Of a stretch of 64,000 bases of DNA, positions 60,361 through 64,000 are shown piece by piece. Both the position numbers and the translations under genes were made by a program. This stretch comes from Ceratopteris richardii (taxonomy: Eukaryota > Streptophyta > Polypodiopsida > Polypodiales > Pteridaceae): the NCBI GenBank assembly GCA_020310875.1, contig CM035427.1, positions 96,779,094-96,843,093 on the forward strand, given 5' to 3'. Each line of letters starts with the position of its first letter. Position 1 is the first letter of the stretch. The notes under the pieces were generated by a model. That model made no database searches. It was not told the DNA's origin and saw only the letters and a program-made list of their open reading frames with translations.

Positions 60361-63300
60361 CTAATGGTAGTTCTTTCACTTTGTTAGATGCTTTGTTTAT
60401 GATAGGGATCAAGAAAAATATGTTATCAGTTTCTACATTAGCCAAGATTGGCTTGGTTGTGCAATTTGTTGATGATAGATGTATAGTTCATGATTTGTCA
60501 AATGGCGATGTCATTATTGCTTCTCGCATTTTATGTCCTGAGCTATATAAGCTCATAGACTATGAAATATCTATATATGATTTGGCATGTGTAGTACATG
60601 ATTCTCAAGCTATGTCAGATGCAAAGCTTTGGCATCCACGCTTTGGTCATCTGAATTTTGCTAGTTTGCTACACCTGTAGAAATCTGAAATGGTGCCCTC
60701 TTTGACCAAACTTGAGGCACCCTATGAACATGTATGTGAAGCCTGTATTTTGGGCAAAATGTTGCGTTCTTCCTTTCCAAAAGATGGTTTAGTTCAGGCT
60801 ACTTAGAAATTACAGCTTGTACATAGTGATGTCTATGGTCCTATGTAGACACCTTCTTTTCGGAACTATCTTTACTTCGTGACTTTCATCAATGATTTTT
60901 CTAGGCGTGCATGGGTATATCCATTGAAGGCAAAGTCTGAAGTGTTTATGTGCTTCAAACAGTTTCTAGTTTTGGTTGAAAGTCTGTCAGCATGTAAAAT
61001 GGGCACCCTCTGTCCTGATCAAGGGGGGAATATATGTCTTCTGACTTTAATGCATTTCTGGCTGAACATGAGATAAAACATCAGTGTATAGTGTCGTATA
61101 CACCTCAACAAAATGGAGTTGTTGAACAACAGAATAGGTCACTCATGGAGATGGCGAGGTGTGTGGTCAAGAGTCAAGCTTTACCACATAGTTTCTAGCT
61201 TGGGGTTGTTATGTATGCAGCATATGTATTGAAAAGGTGTCCCACTAAAGCACTGCAGTCGATATGAGGATTGGCATGGTCACAAGTCATCTGTTGTTCA
61301 TCTACGTGTTTTTGGTTGTCTGGCATATGCATTAGTGCCTGGACAACATCGTAGAAAATTGGATGATAAAGCAGTAAAATGTATTTATGTTGGGTACAGT
61401 TCTGAAAGTAAAGATTATCGTCCGTATCATCCACAAACTAAACGCATTTTGGTTAGCCATGATGTTAATTTTGTGGAAGATGTTATTCAACCATTTCTTT
61501 CATGTACTAAGGAGACATCTGTTAGCTCCAAAGAGATGTATGATACTTTGTTGCCTCTTTTTACAGGTGGACAGTCTAGTGTTGGTCCTAATGAGGCAAC
61601 TTCTCAGCCTTTGCAGGTTTCATGTGATGATGCAGATCATTCCATTTCTTATGCAGATTTACATGATGCACTTGTTGATGAGAGAGCTGATATTGAGCAG
61701 GCAAAAACTATGCCAAAATGGGTGGTGGAGACCTTGCTTGATAGCAAATTAGATGCACCTCTATCATATCATACTCGGTCAGGCTCTCATAGTGCCTATT
61801 TTGCATCTGACTGCTATGATATGACTGCCTCTAGTCTCTGTTATGAGACTAAACCTATTTTGTTTGATGAAGCACAAAATTATGAACATTGGATGGTTGC
61901 AATGCAATCTAAATATGATGCTATAATGAAAAATGGTACCTGGTCTTTATGTGACTTTCCTCTTGGCAAGAAGGCCATTGGCACTAAATGGGTATACAAG
62001 TTGAAGCATAAACTTGATGGAATAGTTGACAGGTATAAATCTAGGCTTGTTGCAAACGGTTATGCGCAAGAAAGCGGCATTGATTTTGATGAAACCTTTG
62101 CTCCTACTTGTCGAATAAATATTGTTCATAGCATCTGTGCACTTGAAGCTCATCATGGTTGGAATGTACATCAGTTGGACATTAAAACAGCATTTCTGAA
62201 TGGTGACTTGCATGAAGAATTGTATGTTTTTCAGCCCCATGGCTTTATGCAGAAAGGGCATGAAAACCAATTGTGCAGGTTAAAGAAGGCATTATATGGT
62301 TTAAAGCAAGCACAACGTGCTTGGTATGAAAAGATACATGCCTATCTCATTGCACATGGTTTTGAGAACAATCCAACTAAAAGCACCTTATATCTTAAGT
62401 GTGCTAATGATGTACTTCTAATCATTGTGGTCTATGTTCATGGCATGCTGCTCACTGGTCCTCATGACATGCATATTGCTGATTTTAAGGCTGATTTGCA
62501 TGCCTCATTTGAGATGTCTGATTTGAGGCATTTGCATCACTATTTGGGCATTCAGTTTATGCAAGTTGATGGTCGAAAGGCTTTGTGTCAAATGAAATAT
62601 ATTGACACATTATTGCAGTGTTTTGGCCTTGAAGACTATAAGCCTATTGCCACTCCTATGGAGATAGGTTTACGATTGAGTCTCCATGATGCTAGAGATG
62701 CATCTGATGGTGTTCTCTATCAGCAGGTTGTTGAATGCTTGATTTACTTATGCATTACTTGGCCAAATATTCACTTTGTTGTCTCACAGGTGAGCAGGTT
62801 TATGCATTGCCTAGGTTTCGAGCATTGGCAGTCAGTTAAGTGCATCTTTCGCTACTTGAGTGGTACCCGGCTACTTGGATTGTTTTATCCAAAGGGGGGA
62901 TCACTACCACCAGATTTGCATGCTTTTTTTGATAGTGGTTGGGCCGGTTTCTATGACACTCATGTGTCCACCAATGGCTTTTGCTTCATGCTTGGTAGCT
63001 CATGTATATCTTGGTTGAGCAAGAAGCAGCCTACTATGGCCACTTTCAGTTTTGAGGCTGAGTATAGGATATCTTTCATAGTGATTGTTGAGTGTGTGTG
63101 TGTGGCTCAGATGCCTTATGGCTAATTTGGGTGTTGTTCAGTCTTCTGCCACCACCATCTTCACTGATAGTTGCAGTGCATTGGTAATTGCAAGGAACCT
63201 TGTGTTCCATGCTCACACTAAGCACATTGAGGTGCATTATCATTATGTCAAGGAGAGGTTCTCTATTGGGGATATCAGCTTGGCATATATGCCCAGGCAG

Positions 63301-63392
63301 GAGAACATTGCAGACCTTTTTACGAAGGCTCTCCCTAGGGAGAAGTTTGAAGCTTTCCGCAAAGCTTTGGGCTTACTTCCTTTTGTGGATTG
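60361..63392 (+). pseudogene. C2-outer protease-integrase-RT-RNase H remnant
   Basis: Protease C-terminal part (IGIKKNMLSVSTLAKIGLVV), pre-integrase motif LWHPRFGHLNFASLL, integrase traces (60800-61200), then a long readable stretch with RT (TKWVYKLKHKLDGIVDRYKS, QLDIKTAFLNGDLHEELYVF, LKKALYGLKQAQRAWYEKI) and RNase H (FMLGSSCISWLSKKQP, HTKHIEVHYHYVKERF). It ends NIADLFTKALPREKFEAF before the PPT. Broken in several places. Confidence 0.88.
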
Positions 63393-63454
63393 ATTCCACA
63401 TAGCTTGGCATTTCCTTATACATGAGTGCCTGCTCCTTATTCATCGCATCACTC

Positions 63455-63697
63455 GCAAGGGGGGTTTGACGATATATTTAGGTAGTGATGTGTGTGAACA
63501 CTCTAGGACCATCGGGGCACTTTTTTCCCTCTTTAGGAGGTCTTTTTTTCTTGGCTTGTATATGCGTCTATTTTCCTAACGGACTACTTATCTTTGTACA
63601 TTCTAGTGGTAATATATTTAGTGTTGTGCGTTGTGCTCCAAGCTTCTTCTTCTTCCTTGTGATATTTGTGTGCTTCCGCAGATGTCTAACTCCAACA
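63455..63697 (+). repeat. C2-outer polypurine tract and 3' LTR
   Basis: GCAAGGGGGGTT leads to the LTR 63467-63697 (231 bp, TGACGATATATTTAGG to TAACTCCAACA), followed by ATTAT at 63698-63702. Confidence 0.92.
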
Positions 63698-64000
63698 ATT
63701 ATCTCCTAAATCTTTCATCAGAGAAGGAGTTAACATGCAAGAGTTTCCTATAAGGAGGAGACAAGAATGGAATAATACTGGGAGAATAATGAGACCATAT
63801 CAAGTAGCTAAATGCATGAAAAACCAGTATGATGGATCTGCAAATCCTCATGATCATGTAGTTGAGTATAAAATAATCCCTAGGTCAAAAGAAATCCAAG
63901 ATTACAAAACTCAATTTGAGGCCTTTGGATCAACTCTATTTGGACCAACATTGACTTGGTTTTTACCATTAACAAAGGAAATGTTTAGGGACATAACAAA
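63698..64000 (+). pseudogene. Gypsy-2 retrotransposon-gag core, cut by window edge
   Basis: Plus-strand reading MKNQYDGSANPHDHVVEYK and FEAFGSTLFGPTLTWFLPL matches the gag core of Gypsy-1 (26555-27010). It continues Gypsy-2 Gag after C2-outer; RT and the rest lie beyond the window. Old. Confidence 0.8.

Overview
The window is nuclear DNA from a land plant with a repeat-rich genome. The evidence is plant-type Ty1/copia and Ty3/gypsy pol lineages, primer-binding sites complementary to initiator tRNA-Met, GT-AG introns, and captured pieces of a plant potassium-transporter gene (HAK/KUP) and a plant MAP-kinase gene. The species cannot be told from the sequence; a fern or gymnosperm would fit the style, but that is a guess. 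I see no intact ordinary host gene. Almost every base belongs to mobile elements inserted into one another.

Left nest (1-28015). The host is an old gypsy element on the minus strand (Gypsy-1), read from about 28015 down to 1. Three copia insertions split it: Copia-1a (1752-8186, TSD CATCT), Copia-1b (11505-20800) and Copia-3 (20809-24673, TSD GCAAC). Copia-1b carries a short-LTR copia of another family (C2-b, 11833 to about 16930) inside its 5' LTR. C2-b in turn carries a GC-rich solo LTR (13523-14240, TSD CAAAC).

Middle (28016-33488). This holds weakly coding or unassigned sequence, a very degraded minus-strand gypsy RT/RNase H (Gypsy-3, about 29750-31210), and the leader of a plus-strand gypsy (Gypsy-2) with a roughly 80-bp tandem repeat array.

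Right nest (33489-64000). Gypsy-2 gag starts at 33489 and resumes at 63698. Between lies C2-outer (34029-63697, TSD ATTAT). C2-outer contains C2-inner (34598-58123, TSD CGGCC) and a reverse solo LTR (59318-60360). C2-inner contains a young chromodomain gypsy, Gypsy-4 (38744-56258, TSD TTTAC, LTRs that read identical over 541 bp), and an 834-bp TRIM (56879-57712, TSD TGTGC). Gypsy-4 is split by a 10.4-kb hAT DNA transposon (44735-55111, 8-bp TSD GTAGAGAT). The inferred order, oldest first, is Gypsy-2, C2-outer, C2-inner, Gypsy-4, hAT.

Most interesting parts. The hAT has an apparently intact spliced transposase gene of about 860 codons, and its cargo includes HAK/KUP, MAP-kinase and perhaps PPR gene pieces. 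tRNA-like box A/box B sequences lie inside the LTRs of both Gypsy-4 and the TRIM, which also share their terminal signals. Three antisense tRNA-like modules lie in the Gypsy-4 leader.
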